DNA from: an uncultured delta proteobacterium
GTDB lineage: Bacteria; Desulfobacterota; Syntrophorhabdia; Syntrophorhabdales; Syntrophorhabdaceae
Reading direction: 5' to 3'
Assembly (NCBI GenBank): GCA_903872255.1
Contig: CAIQJW010000134.1
Location: 1-6,131 of the forward strand
Length of the DNA: 6,131 nt
The notes under the pieces were generated by a model. That model did no database searches. It saw nothing but the letters and a program-made list of their open reading frames with translations, and was not told where the DNA came from. This document shows, piece by piece, positions 1 to 4,705 of the stretch. The position numbers were made by a program, and so were the translations under genes. Each line of letters opens with the position of its first letter. Positions within the stretch are counted from its first letter, which is position 1.

Positions 1-989
1 CCCGCCAGTTTCGCGGAGATAAATGCGATGGGGAATCCCGTCGCCTTCGACGCAAGGGCTGATGAGCGGGACGTCCTGGGATTTATCTCGATAACGACGA
101 TGCGTCCGGTTTCGGGATCATGGGCAAACTGGATATTCGTGCCGCCGATCACCTGGATGGCTTCAACGATCCGGTACGAATAGTCCTGCAGTTTTTTCTG
201 GACCTCTTGGGAGATGGTGAGCATCGGCGCGCAGCAGAATGAATCTCCCGTATGGACGCCCATGGGGTCGATATTCTCGATGAAGCATACAGTGATCATC
301 TTGTTGTCGGCATCGCGCACGACTTCGAGTTCGAGTTCTTCCCAGCCGACCACCGCCTCTTCAACGAGTATCTGCCCTATGATGCTTGCAGAGATGCCGC
401 GACTCGCGATCGTTTTCAATTCTTCCTTATTAAATGCTATGCCGCCGCCGGTCCCTCCCATCGTATAAGCAGGGCGGATAACGACGGGATATCCCAGTCG
501 GTCGGCAATATCAAGGGCCTCTTCGATAGAATAGGCAAGTGCGCTTTCAGGCATGGGGATACCCAGCTTGACCATGGTCTTTTTAAACTCGTCCCTATCT
601 TCGCCGCGCTCGATCGCATCGGCCTGAACGCCGATTATGCGGACCCCGTGCTTGTCGAGAATTCCCCTCCGGGAAAGCTCGGCAGCCAGGTTGAGGCCCG
701 TCTGGCCCCCGAGGTTGGGGAGAAGTCCCTGCGGTTTTTCCTTTTCGATGATCTTTTCAATAACATCGATAGTAAGGGGTTCCAGATATGTCTTGTCGGC
801 CATGCCCGGGTCGGTCATGATCGTTGCGGGATTCGAATTTACAAGAACTATTTTGTAGCCGGCGGCGCGCAAAGCCTTGCATGCCTGGGTGCCCGAATAG
901 TCAAATTCACATGCCTGGCCGATAATGATCGGACCGGAACCAATAATGAGCACTTTTTCGATACCTTTGATCCTGGGAGGCTTTTTCAT
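1..989 (-). CDS. carB: Carbamoyl-phosphate synthase large subunit, N-terminal part (cut by left edge)
   Basis: CarB makes carbamoyl phosphate from bicarbonate, ATP and ammonia delivered by the small subunit CarA, feeding pyrimidine and arginine synthesis in the cytosol. The 329 visible residues cover the N-terminal (carboxyphosphate-forming) ATP-grasp half of a protein usually near 1070 aa. Seen directly: the pre-ATP-grasp motif GSGPIIIGQACEFDYSG (17-33), NSNPATIMTDP (51-61), GGQTGLNLA (94-102), the ATP-binding loop IRPAYTMGGTGGG (171-183), DPMGVHTGDS (241-250), and the predicted Mg ligands Q287, E301 and N303 in IEINPRTSRSS. The start ATG at 989-987 is preceded by GAAAGGA at 1000-1006, with 10 nt between. 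The loop after HTGDS reads FCCAPMLTI, unlike the E. coli ITVAP form, so this is a different CarB subgroup. No carA lies directly upstream; a Lgt-like gene does, and carB has its own promoter. Identification is very secure; the C-terminal half is outside the window. Confidence 0.97.
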   Translation of the reverse strand, partial: MKKPPRIKGIEKVLIIGSGPIIIGQACEFDYSGTQACKALRAAGYKIVLVNSNPATIMTDPGMADKTYLEPLTIDVIEKIIEKEKPQGLLPNLGGQTGLNLAAELSRRGILDKHGVRIIGVQADAIERGEDRDEFKKTMVKLGIPMPESALAYSIEEALDIADRLGYPVVIRPAYTMGGTGGGIAFNKEELKTIASRGISASIIGQILVEEAVVGWEELELEVVRDADNKMITVCFIENIDPMGVHTGDSFCCAPMLTISQEVQKKLQDYSYRIVEAIQVIGGTNIQFAHDPETGRIVVIEINPRTSRSSALASKATGFPIAFISAKLA

Positions 990-1019
990 GGCGGGGGTGT
1001 CCTTTCGGATTTGCTCTGC

Positions 1020-1048
1020 ATCGTAACAGAAGAATGTGGGCGAGTCAA
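1020..1048 (-). promoter_or_regulatory. Sigma70-type promoter of carB
   Basis: On the minus strand a -35 box TTGACT (1048-1043) and a -10 box TACGAT (1025-1020) are separated by exactly 17 nt. The expected transcription start near 1013 gives a leader of about 24 nt that carries the carB ribosome binding site. The leader is too short for an attenuator or riboswitch. The site lies in the 139-nt gap between the Lgt-like gene and carB, so carB can be transcribed alone. No terminator hairpin with a T-run was seen between the two genes, so read-through is also possible. Confidence 0.7.
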
Positions 1049-1128
1049 GGGTTTTCACCGGGTCCGATCGAGAGATATGAACACTTTCGAGACCGGCAGT
1101 TGCAAAGCACCGGGCAGAAGACCGCCTT

Positions 1129-2103
1129 TTAGACTGCCTGATCACATGGCCGCGATGCGGGATCCTTGATCGATTGCTGGGTCCTTGCGCCAGGAAGCGT
1201 AAGGCAGAAAATGAGGATAACGGCAAACAGCACTATCTTGAGAACAATTCCGCCCTTGATGATCGATCGCCTGTTCCGGAACGAGATGGGGGCGAACTGC
1301 ATTGAACTGAGGTCGTTATAGCTTTTCTTCGCGTGTCTTGCCGCATACGCGATGAGCAGCAAGCCAAGGATGATTAGCAGAACGTAAAAGAACTGCTGTG
1401 TCCCTGCATTCAGGGTAAAATGGCGTGACGATATACTGAAATAATCGATAATTAATGACCCGAGCCCCGACCAGAAAATGAAATGACCTGTTGTTTTGCC
1501 CCGGCCGGGAATAGTCTGTCCTCCCGCAATGGCGAGGAGAATGAAAAATATAATGAGGTCCTTGAGCGCCTCATACAGTGCAACGGGATGCCTGAATCCA
1601 TCGCTGTAGGGAAATTTAACCCCCGGCCATCCCCCGGTAACGGAGCCGTACAATTCGCCGTTCAGGTGATTGCCGATCCGCACCAGAAGCAGCAAAAGGC
1701 ACAACGGGATGACGATCTCGTCGGCAATGACAAGGAATTTTGTCCTGTATACCAGGGAAAAGACAAGGACAGCAACGATCATCCCTGCTACGACCCCGGT
1801 TAAGGCCATTCCGCCATGCCAGAGGGATGCCATTTCCAGGTATTTCCCGTGGAATATGTCGCGTTCATAGATAAATACGGTGAAACTGCGCCCGCCCAAT
1901 AGACTGAAGACGCAAAAGATAAGCGAAAGATCGATGGCCTTCGAGGGAGAAATGCCGATATATGTGCGCCTCAGTATCAGCCACAGGCAGACAAAGAAAA
2001 ACCCGACCGCATAGGCAAGTCCATGATACCAGAAGCCGATTCCCCATATTTCCGCAAATACGGGATGTACATTGAGGACATAAGGTCCGTCGAATACGAT
2101 GAT
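1129..2103 (-). CDS. Divergent Lgt-family membrane protein (prolipoprotein diacylglyceryl transferase-like), start unclear
   Basis: Lgt transfers diacylglyceryl from phosphatidylglycerol to the lipobox Cys of prolipoproteins in the inner membrane. The frame is open from 2142 to the TAA at 1131-1129. Family landmarks appear in the right order: HPVFAEI near the N-terminus, WYHGLAYAVGF, LLGGR, LWHGGMAL, RIGNHLNGELYG, RHPVALYE, and a last GLLLIAYA helix. About seven or more hydrophobic segments are visible. Points of difference: the usual GGMSFHGG reads GGMALTGV, so the catalytic His (E. coli H103) is Thr. The segment matching E. coli YGAFRIIVEFFR reads WSGLGSLIIDYFS, with no Arg. A tail of about 55 residues adds one more hydrophobic helix. 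The frame has no ATG, GTG or TTG before TTG 1899, which lies after the first two conserved segments. The left limit given here (ATC at 2103-2101, after an AGGGGG) is a guess. A sequencing frameshift in the G5 run at 2106-2110 would join it to ATG 2146. Family assignment is good; activity as true Lgt is doubtful. Confidence 0.75.
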   Translation of the reverse strand: MIVFDGPYVLNVHPVFAEIWGIGFWYHGLAYAVGFFFVCLWLILRRTYIGISPSKAIDLSLIFCVFSLLGGRSFTVFIYERDIFHGKYLEMASLWHGGMALTGVVAGMIVAVLVFSLVYRTKFLVIADEIVIPLCLLLLLVRIGNHLNGELYGSVTGGWPGVKFPYSDGFRHPVALYEALKDLIIFFILLAIAGGQTIPGRGKTTGHFIFWSGLGSLIIDYFSISSRHFTLNAGTQQFFYVLLIILGLLLIAYAARHAKKSYNDLSSMQFAPISFRNRRSIIKGGIVLKIVLFAVILIFCLTLPGARTQQSIKDPASRPCDQAV

Positions 2104-2144
2104 AACCCCCTGACGGTTGGTGCGGTGTTTTCCCGTTTTCTCTC

Positions 2145-2174
2145 ATTCTCCTATTCCCGCGGCAACATTGTCAA
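2145..2174 (-). promoter_or_regulatory. Possible promoter of the Lgt-like gene
   Basis: On the minus strand a perfect -35 TTGACA (2174-2169) is followed after 18 nt by GAGAAT (2150-2145), which matches the -10 consensus at four of six bases. Transcription would begin near 2138, downstream of ATG 2146, which would exclude that ATG as start codon. An AGGAG just before ATG 2146 has only one base of spacing, also poor for initiation. The -10 is weak, so this is a suggestion only. Confidence 0.4.
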
Positions 2175-2208
2175 CTGAAGAATATAATCCTTTGTTTTAT
2201 AAACGAGA

Positions 2209-2227
2209 CCCTCCCGTTGCGGGAGGG
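2209..2227 (-). terminator. GC-rich hairpin after the rubredoxin gene (probable terminator)
   Basis: CCCTCCCGTTGCGGGAGGG folds into an 8-bp stem with a 3-nt loop and no mismatch. It lies about 40 nt past the rubredoxin stop on the minus strand and is followed in that direction by TCTCGTTTATAAAAC, a weak and interrupted T-tract. It probably ends the erythrin-perR-rubredoxin transcripts before the Lgt-like gene. The poor T-run means it could instead act as an mRNA 3'-end stabiliser. Confidence 0.55.
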
Positions 2228-2268
2228 GATTGGGGAACATGAAAATAAATGGGGTGGTATGGGGGGGG
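2221..2268 (+). other. G-rich stretch with several G-runs
   Basis: Within 48 nt the plus strand has G-runs at 2221-2223 (3), 2225-2228 (4), 2232-2235 (4), 2251-2254 (4) and 2261-2268 (8), plus GG at 2256-2257. It spans the second arm of the hairpin and reaches the last base before the rubredoxin stop codon. Four runs of at least three G could form a G-quadruplex on the plus strand, the template strand for rubredoxin. It encodes nothing recognisable. The remaining sequence between 2175 and 2208 shows only AT-rich DNA. Confidence 0.4.
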
Positions 2269-2406
2269 TTATGAATCTGATTTTTCGAAAGCTTCCTTTG
2301 GTGCATTGCAGATCGGGCAACTCCAGTCAGCCGGAAGCTGATCGAATGGGATCTTTTCTACCTTTTCATCGTGCTTGTAGCCGCACACCGAACATGTCCA
2401 GACCAT
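2269..2406 (-). CDS. Small rubredoxin-like iron protein (45 aa)
   Basis: This gene encodes a one-electron carrier with a single Fe bound by four Cys, expected in the cytosol. Both knuckles are visible: CSVCGY (residues 5-10) and CPIC (30-33), with W3, the PF pair (20-21), LPADW (24-28) and a terminal KEAF, all typical of rubredoxin. At 45 aa it is shorter than classic rubredoxins (about 52-54 aa); the loop between knuckles is trimmed, as in the rubredoxin domain of rubrerythrins. The start ATG at 2406 has a near-perfect Shine-Dalgarno AGGAGGTG (2420-2413). It follows perR by only 24 nt on the same strand, so the two are almost certainly cotranscribed. The order erythrin, perR, rubredoxin matches the rbr-fur(perR)-rdl operon described in Desulfovibrio vulgaris, where rdl is the rubredoxin-like gene. 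Likely role (inference): electron donor to the erythrin at 2944-3468, which lacks its own rubredoxin domain. Confidence 0.93.
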   Translation of the reverse strand: MVWTCSVCGYKHDEKVEKIPFDQLPADWSCPICNAPKEAFEKSDS

Positions 2407-2430
2407 AATCTACACCTCCTTGATCGTTTT

Positions 2431-2841
2431 TTAATTCTTTTCCGTATCTTGAGCCGCGCAATCTTTACACATCCCGTAAAAATCGACACGGTTGCCGATT
2501 ATTTCGAACCCGCGTTTCTCCTCCTCGGAAAGCCCGAGGGAGAATTCTGTGAAGATGTCAACGACCTTCCTGCATTGCATACATATCAGGTGATGGTGGG
2601 GCCCAGTATTAGGATCAAACCGCTTTTTCGCCGGATCAATCGAAAGCTCGACCACCATTCCCTGTTCTTTCAAGGTTTCCATCGTATTATAGACGGTCGC
2701 GAGGGACATGGTGGGAAATTGCTCATGTAAAGCCCCGTATATATCGGATGCACTCGGGTGTGTTACATTTCCATCGAGGTATCCCATGATTGCCATCCTC
2801 TGCGGCGTCATTTTCATTGTTTTGTTTAAACCTTTTACCAT
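2431..2841 (-). CDS. perR: Peroxide-responsive repressor of the Fur family
   Basis: PerR is a dimeric DNA-binding protein that represses peroxide-defence genes until Fe-catalysed oxidation of a His ligand releases it. The 136-aa length is typical. The N-terminal winged helix includes MTPQRMAIMGYL (11-22) and the recognition region LATVYNTM (47-54). Aligning to Bacillus subtilis PerR by spacing from the first CxxC places all five regulatory metal ligands: H28, D76, H82, H84 and D95. The structural Zn site has C87/C90 and C125/C128. The Asp at 95, equivalent to PerR D104, is where Fur and Zur proteins carry Glu, so the PerR reading is favoured over Fur. The start is ATG 2841; ATG 2817 is possible because no strong ribosome binding site precedes 2841. 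It is 24 nt upstream of the rubredoxin gene and 102 nt downstream of the erythrin gene, with its own promoter and palindromes in that gap, which suggests autoregulation. Confidence 0.92.
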   Translation of the reverse strand: MVKGLNKTMKMTPQRMAIMGYLDGNVTHPSASDIYGALHEQFPTMSLATVYNTMETLKEQGMVVELSIDPAKKRFDPNTGPHHHLICMQCRKVVDIFTEFSLGLSEEEKRGFEIIGNRVDFYGMCKDCAAQDTEKN

Positions 2842-2851
2842 ATGATAACTA

Positions 2852-2865
2852 ATCTCATTTGAGAT
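2852..2865. promoter_or_regulatory. Inverted repeat in perR leader, candidate operator
   Basis: The plus strand reads ATCTCATTTGAGAT, a perfect 6-bp inverted repeat around a 2-bp centre, 11 bp upstream of the perR start codon. It lies just past the likely transcription start, a usual place for a repressor site. It abuts a second palindrome at 2865-2881. Its half-site core ATTTGAG recurs in the erythrin leader at 3487-3493. Binding by PerR is inference from position and symmetry. Confidence 0.5.
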
Positions 2866-2881
2866 ACATTATTATATTGTA
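2865..2881. promoter_or_regulatory. AT-rich 17-bp palindrome over the perR -10 region, candidate PerR box
   Basis: On the minus strand TACAATATAATAATGTA pairs at seven of eight positions around one central base. It overlaps the region where the perR -10 box must be. In AT content and length it resembles the general design of PerR and Fur boxes (about 15-19 bp, 7-1-7). Two adjoining palindromes could hold two dimers. Confidence 0.45.
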
Positions 2882-2895
2882 GTAATTATTGTCAA
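2866..2895 (-). promoter_or_regulatory. Promoter of the perR-rubredoxin unit
   Basis: A perfect -35 TTGACA lies at 2895-2890 on the minus strand. At 17 and 18 nt the -10 candidates are ATAATG (2872-2867) and TAATGT (2871-2866); a perfect TATAAT at 2876-2871 sits only 13 nt away. The exact -10 is therefore uncertain, but the region is strongly promoter-like and is covered by the palindrome at 2865-2881. Confidence 0.55.
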
Positions 2896-2943
2896 GTGTT
2901 TTATAAAAAATCTTTACGCTGCGTTTTTGGCGAAAGCTTAGTA

Positions 2944-3468
2944 TCAGCCGCCATCCCGCATCGAATGTTCAGTTTTGACGAACCAGGCTGCCGGGTTCTC
3001 AAAATATTCCTCGGCATCCCTGAGCGAAAGATAGTGCTCGTATTCGATGGATGAAAGAAGCCCGAAAAATGCCTTTTCCCGTTCATCCGTCGAAGATGCC
3101 GCAAGGTCTTTGTAAAAAATAACCCCTTTTTCTTCAAATTCCACCGCTGTTTTAACGGCCCCCAGATCATCCGCATCGCACGGCTCCGACGCATCGACCT
3201 TCTTAAGGGTATTAACGAGAATATCTCTTACATTGGTCTCGTTTACCGTGAGAGGTACCGTTTCGGGCCACCTGGCGTTGACCTTCCATTCTTCGTGAAG
3301 TTTTTTCAACCTTTCGTAATGTTCCGTCTCATCCAGGGCTATGCGGCTGAACATTTCCCTGCCGGGAGCGTTTTTCGTCCGCGCGGCGTTTTTAAGGTAA
3401 AAATCGCGCTCGCGAATTTCGTTGTTAAGGGCCACTTCCAGGGCATCCAACCTTTGTTCGTTATCCAT
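2944..3468 (-). CDS. Rubrerythrin-like ferritin-fold diiron protein without rubredoxin domain
   Basis: This is a 174-aa protein of the rubrerythrin/erythrin group, four-helix-bundle proteins that reduce H2O2 at a two-iron centre in the cytosol of anaerobes. Likely ligands: E17 (NNEIRE), E47 and H50 in ETEH, E112 (EFEEKG), E142 and H145 in EYEH. The two halves match each other with a constant 95-residue offset (E17/E112, Y24/Y119, E47/E142, H50/H145). No CxxC occurs and the protein ends about 30 residues after the last helix motif, so the C-terminal rubredoxin domain of classical rubrerythrin (about 190 aa) is absent. The residue matching the extra Glu of rubrerythrin (E97) is G115. The start ATG at 3468 is set by GAGGTG at 3478-3473. 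It lies upstream of perR and the rubredoxin gene and has its own promoter. No good terminator follows; only a T6 run near 2905-2910 was seen, so read-through into perR is possible. Substrate and physiological activity are inferred from the family and neighbours. Confidence 0.88.
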   Translation of the reverse strand: MDNEQRLDALEVALNNEIRERDFYLKNAARTKNAPGREMFSRIALDETEHYERLKKLHEEWKVNARWPETVPLTVNETNVRDILVNTLKKVDASEPCDADDLGAVKTAVEFEEKGVIFYKDLAASSTDEREKAFFGLLSSIEYEHYLSLRDAEEYFENPAAWFVKTEHSMRDGG

Positions 3469-3496
3469 GGCGCACCTCTTCTTATTATTTGAGGTA

Positions 3497-3525
3497 AATA
3501 TATGTTTTGGAAAGGGAATAATCAA
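3497..3525 (-). promoter_or_regulatory. Sigma70-type promoter of the erythrin gene
   Basis: On the minus strand TTGATT (3525-3520) and TATATT (3502-3497) are spaced by 17 nt, each one or two bases from consensus. Transcription would start near 3490, leaving a leader of about 22 nt with the GAGGTG ribosome binding site. The sequence ATTTGAG (plus strand, 3487-3493), shared with the palindrome upstream of perR, lies at the start point and may be a PerR half-site. Confidence 0.65.
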
Positions 3526-3555
3526 GTGGGGATAGGCAGCCTTTACGCCTTACGA

Positions 3556-4530
3556 TCAAATGATGAGTCTGTCGACCACCACTTCATCGATCCTTTTCCT
3601 GCCGAGAAGGGCCATAAGAAGGCGGTCGATGCCCACACTCACGCCGGTACAGGCATGTTCGATCATTCCAAGAGATTCAAGGAACGCGGCATCAGGGGGG
3701 AGAAGCCTTTTTCCCATCCGGGCCCGTTCGCGATTATCCTCATCGAAACGTTTCTGCTGTTCTTCGGGATTGGTGAGCTCAGTATAGCCGTTCGCTATTT
3801 CAAGGCCATCGATGTAAACCTCGAACCTCTCGACCATATTCGGCCTGTCATCCAGCTTTTTCGCCATTGTCGAGATCGAAGAAGGCCACCCGTATATGAT
3901 GTAGGGCCTGCCATTATATAATTTCTGTTCTATTTCCTGTATGAAAACCTTGAAAAAAAGACTGTTCCAGTCGTCTTTGTCGTCAATTCCTAAAAACCCC
4001 CTGCCATTAAGGACGGCAAACAAGGTGTTCCGGTCAAGGGGAAAAGGATCAAAACCCATGATGTCAAGGAACAACCGGTCCATTTCGTATATCATGAACG
4101 GGGCTGTGAACTTTTTGTTTTCCGTCACGGGAAGGCGCTCGGAAACATACTCAATGAGGCCGCCCGTCTCGGCCATAATGTCCCGGCAAGACCCTTCGCG
4201 GTACCATTCGAGCATTGTGAACTCTGTATTATGGACTTCCTGATGATCTTCGACCCTCCACACTTTACAGATCTGGAAGATCCTTTTATGGCCCGACCGC
4301 AGGAGTTTTTTGAGCCCCATCTCCGGCGATGTATGGAGAAAGAACGGGCCCTTTCCGGATACGCTTACTTCGAGGGGATCAATATGCGGGTCGGGAGGGC
4401 AGGTGGCCATAAGGTGCGCAGTCTCGACCTCGAGATAATTCCGCGCGTAGAAAAACTCACGGGTCGCCCTGAGTAATCGATGCCGCACTTCCATGATCTC
4501 GTTGATCCGCTTTGTATCGTTGGTTGACAT
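3556..4530 (-). CDS. epmA: EF-P lysine ligase, lysyl-tRNA synthetase paralogue (EpmA/PoxA/GenX)
   Basis: EpmA activates lysine or beta-lysine with ATP and attaches it to a Lys of elongation factor P, helping ribosomes pass proline stretches. The 324-aa product is only the class II synthetase catalytic core; the N-terminal anticodon-binding domain of LysRS (about 500 aa in total) is missing, as expected for EpmA. Numbering from ATG 4530: motif 1 region around LEVETAHLMA (33-42), HTSPEMGLKKLL (66-77), motif 2 FQICKVWRVED (85-95) followed by HNTEFTMLEWY (100-110), ERFEVYIDGLEIANGYTEL (234-252), and motif 3 TGVSVGIDRLLM (295-306). S298 replaces the Ala that helps select beta-lysine in E. coli EpmA. 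An ATG at 4563 adds 11 residues but would leave almost no leader behind the proposed promoter, so 4530 is preferred; neither has a strong ribosome binding site. EF-P and EpmB genes are not in the window. The gene stops 87 nt before the erythrin start without a visible terminator. Confidence 0.93.
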   Translation of the reverse strand: MSTNDTKRINEIMEVRHRLLRATREFFYARNYLEVETAHLMATCPPDPHIDPLEVSVSGKGPFFLHTSPEMGLKKLLRSGHKRIFQICKVWRVEDHQEVHNTEFTMLEWYREGSCRDIMAETGGLIEYVSERLPVTENKKFTAPFMIYEMDRLFLDIMGFDPFPLDRNTLFAVLNGRGFLGIDDKDDWNSLFFKVFIQEIEQKLYNGRPYIIYGWPSSISTMAKKLDDRPNMVERFEVYIDGLEIANGYTELTNPEEQQKRFDEDNRERARMGKRLLPPDAAFLESLGMIEHACTGVSVGIDRLLMALLGRKRIDEVVVDRLII

Positions 4531-4552
4531 TCGTTGCCCGCACGTCCCGTTG

Positions 4553-4581
4553 TTGCAATTCATGCAGTAAATAAGTATACT
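4553..4581 (+). promoter_or_regulatory. Promoter of tRNA-Ser, with a symmetric -10 shared with epmA
   Basis: TTGCAA (4553-4558) and TATACT (4576-4581) are separated by 17 nt, and the mature tRNA begins 10 nt after the -10. The -10 sits within AAGTATACTT (4573-4582), a perfect 10-bp palindrome, so the minus strand carries TATACT (4579-4574) facing epmA. Only a weak -35 (GGTCAC, 4602-4597) lies at 17 nt for that direction, inside the tRNA gene. The plus-strand call is strong; two-way use is inference. Confidence 0.7.
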
Positions 4582-4590
4582 TTGCCTTGC

Positions 4591-4683
4591 GGAGAGGTGA
4601 CCGAGTTGGCCGAAGGTGCTCGCCTGCTAAGCGAGTGTACGGGTTAAACCGTACCCAGGGTTCAAATCCCTGCTTCTCCGCCA
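4591..4683 (+). tRNA. tRNA-Ser (anticodon GCU, reads AGC/AGU)
   Basis: The 93-nt sequence folds as a class II tRNA. The acceptor stem GGAGAGG pairs with CTTCTCC (one G-U). The anticodon arm CTCGC/GCGAG encloses GCT at 4626-4628. A long variable arm GTACGG/CCGTAC (4637-4654) is diagnostic of Ser, and the T arm contains GGTTCAAATCC. The discriminator base is G and the CCA end is encoded (4681-4683). It is the only plus-strand gene here, divergent from epmA and convergent with the kinase gene, whose stop lies 22 nt beyond. No terminator hairpin is visible in that small gap. No duplicated 3' end suggesting an integrated element was found in the window. Confidence 0.97.
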
Positions 4684-4705
4684 TTCCAGAATTATCAGGA
4701 TTCAA

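Noticed and set aside
1049..1128. Possible terminator after the Lgt-like gene
   Set aside because: Only CCGG repeats able to form a 4-bp stem were found, with no T-run.
252..1169. Plus-strand open frame of 305 aa
   Set aside because: It is antisense to carB, whose minus-strand frame matches the family over all 329 residues; the plus-strand product resembles nothing known.
1129..1899. TTG at 1899 as start of the Lgt-like gene
   Set aside because: Conserved Lgt N-terminal sequence continues in the same frame for about 65 codons upstream, so this start would cut off the first helices.
1865..2146. 93-aa minus-strand frame from ATG 2146
   Set aside because: It lies in another frame over the conserved Lgt-like coding sequence and its product has no recognisable features. 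Its ATG matters only if the G5 run hides a frameshift.
2896..2943. Terminator after the erythrin gene
   Set aside because: There is a T6 run, but the preceding sequence forms no stem with a usable loop (ACGC and GCGT are one base apart).
3469..3525. TTG at 3525 as erythrin start
   Set aside because: That TTG is part of the -35 box of the gene's promoter, and the ATG at 3468 has a proper GAGGTG site.
4531..4563. ATG 4563 as epmA start
   Set aside because: It has no ribosome binding site and would fall only a few bases after the proposed divergent start point; ATG 4530 starts close to the conserved core. Not fully excluded.
4591..4683. tRNA-Ser as an attachment site for an integrated element
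   Set aside because: No repeat of the tRNA 3' end and no integrase or phage gene was seen; the flanking genes are ordinary chromosomal ones.
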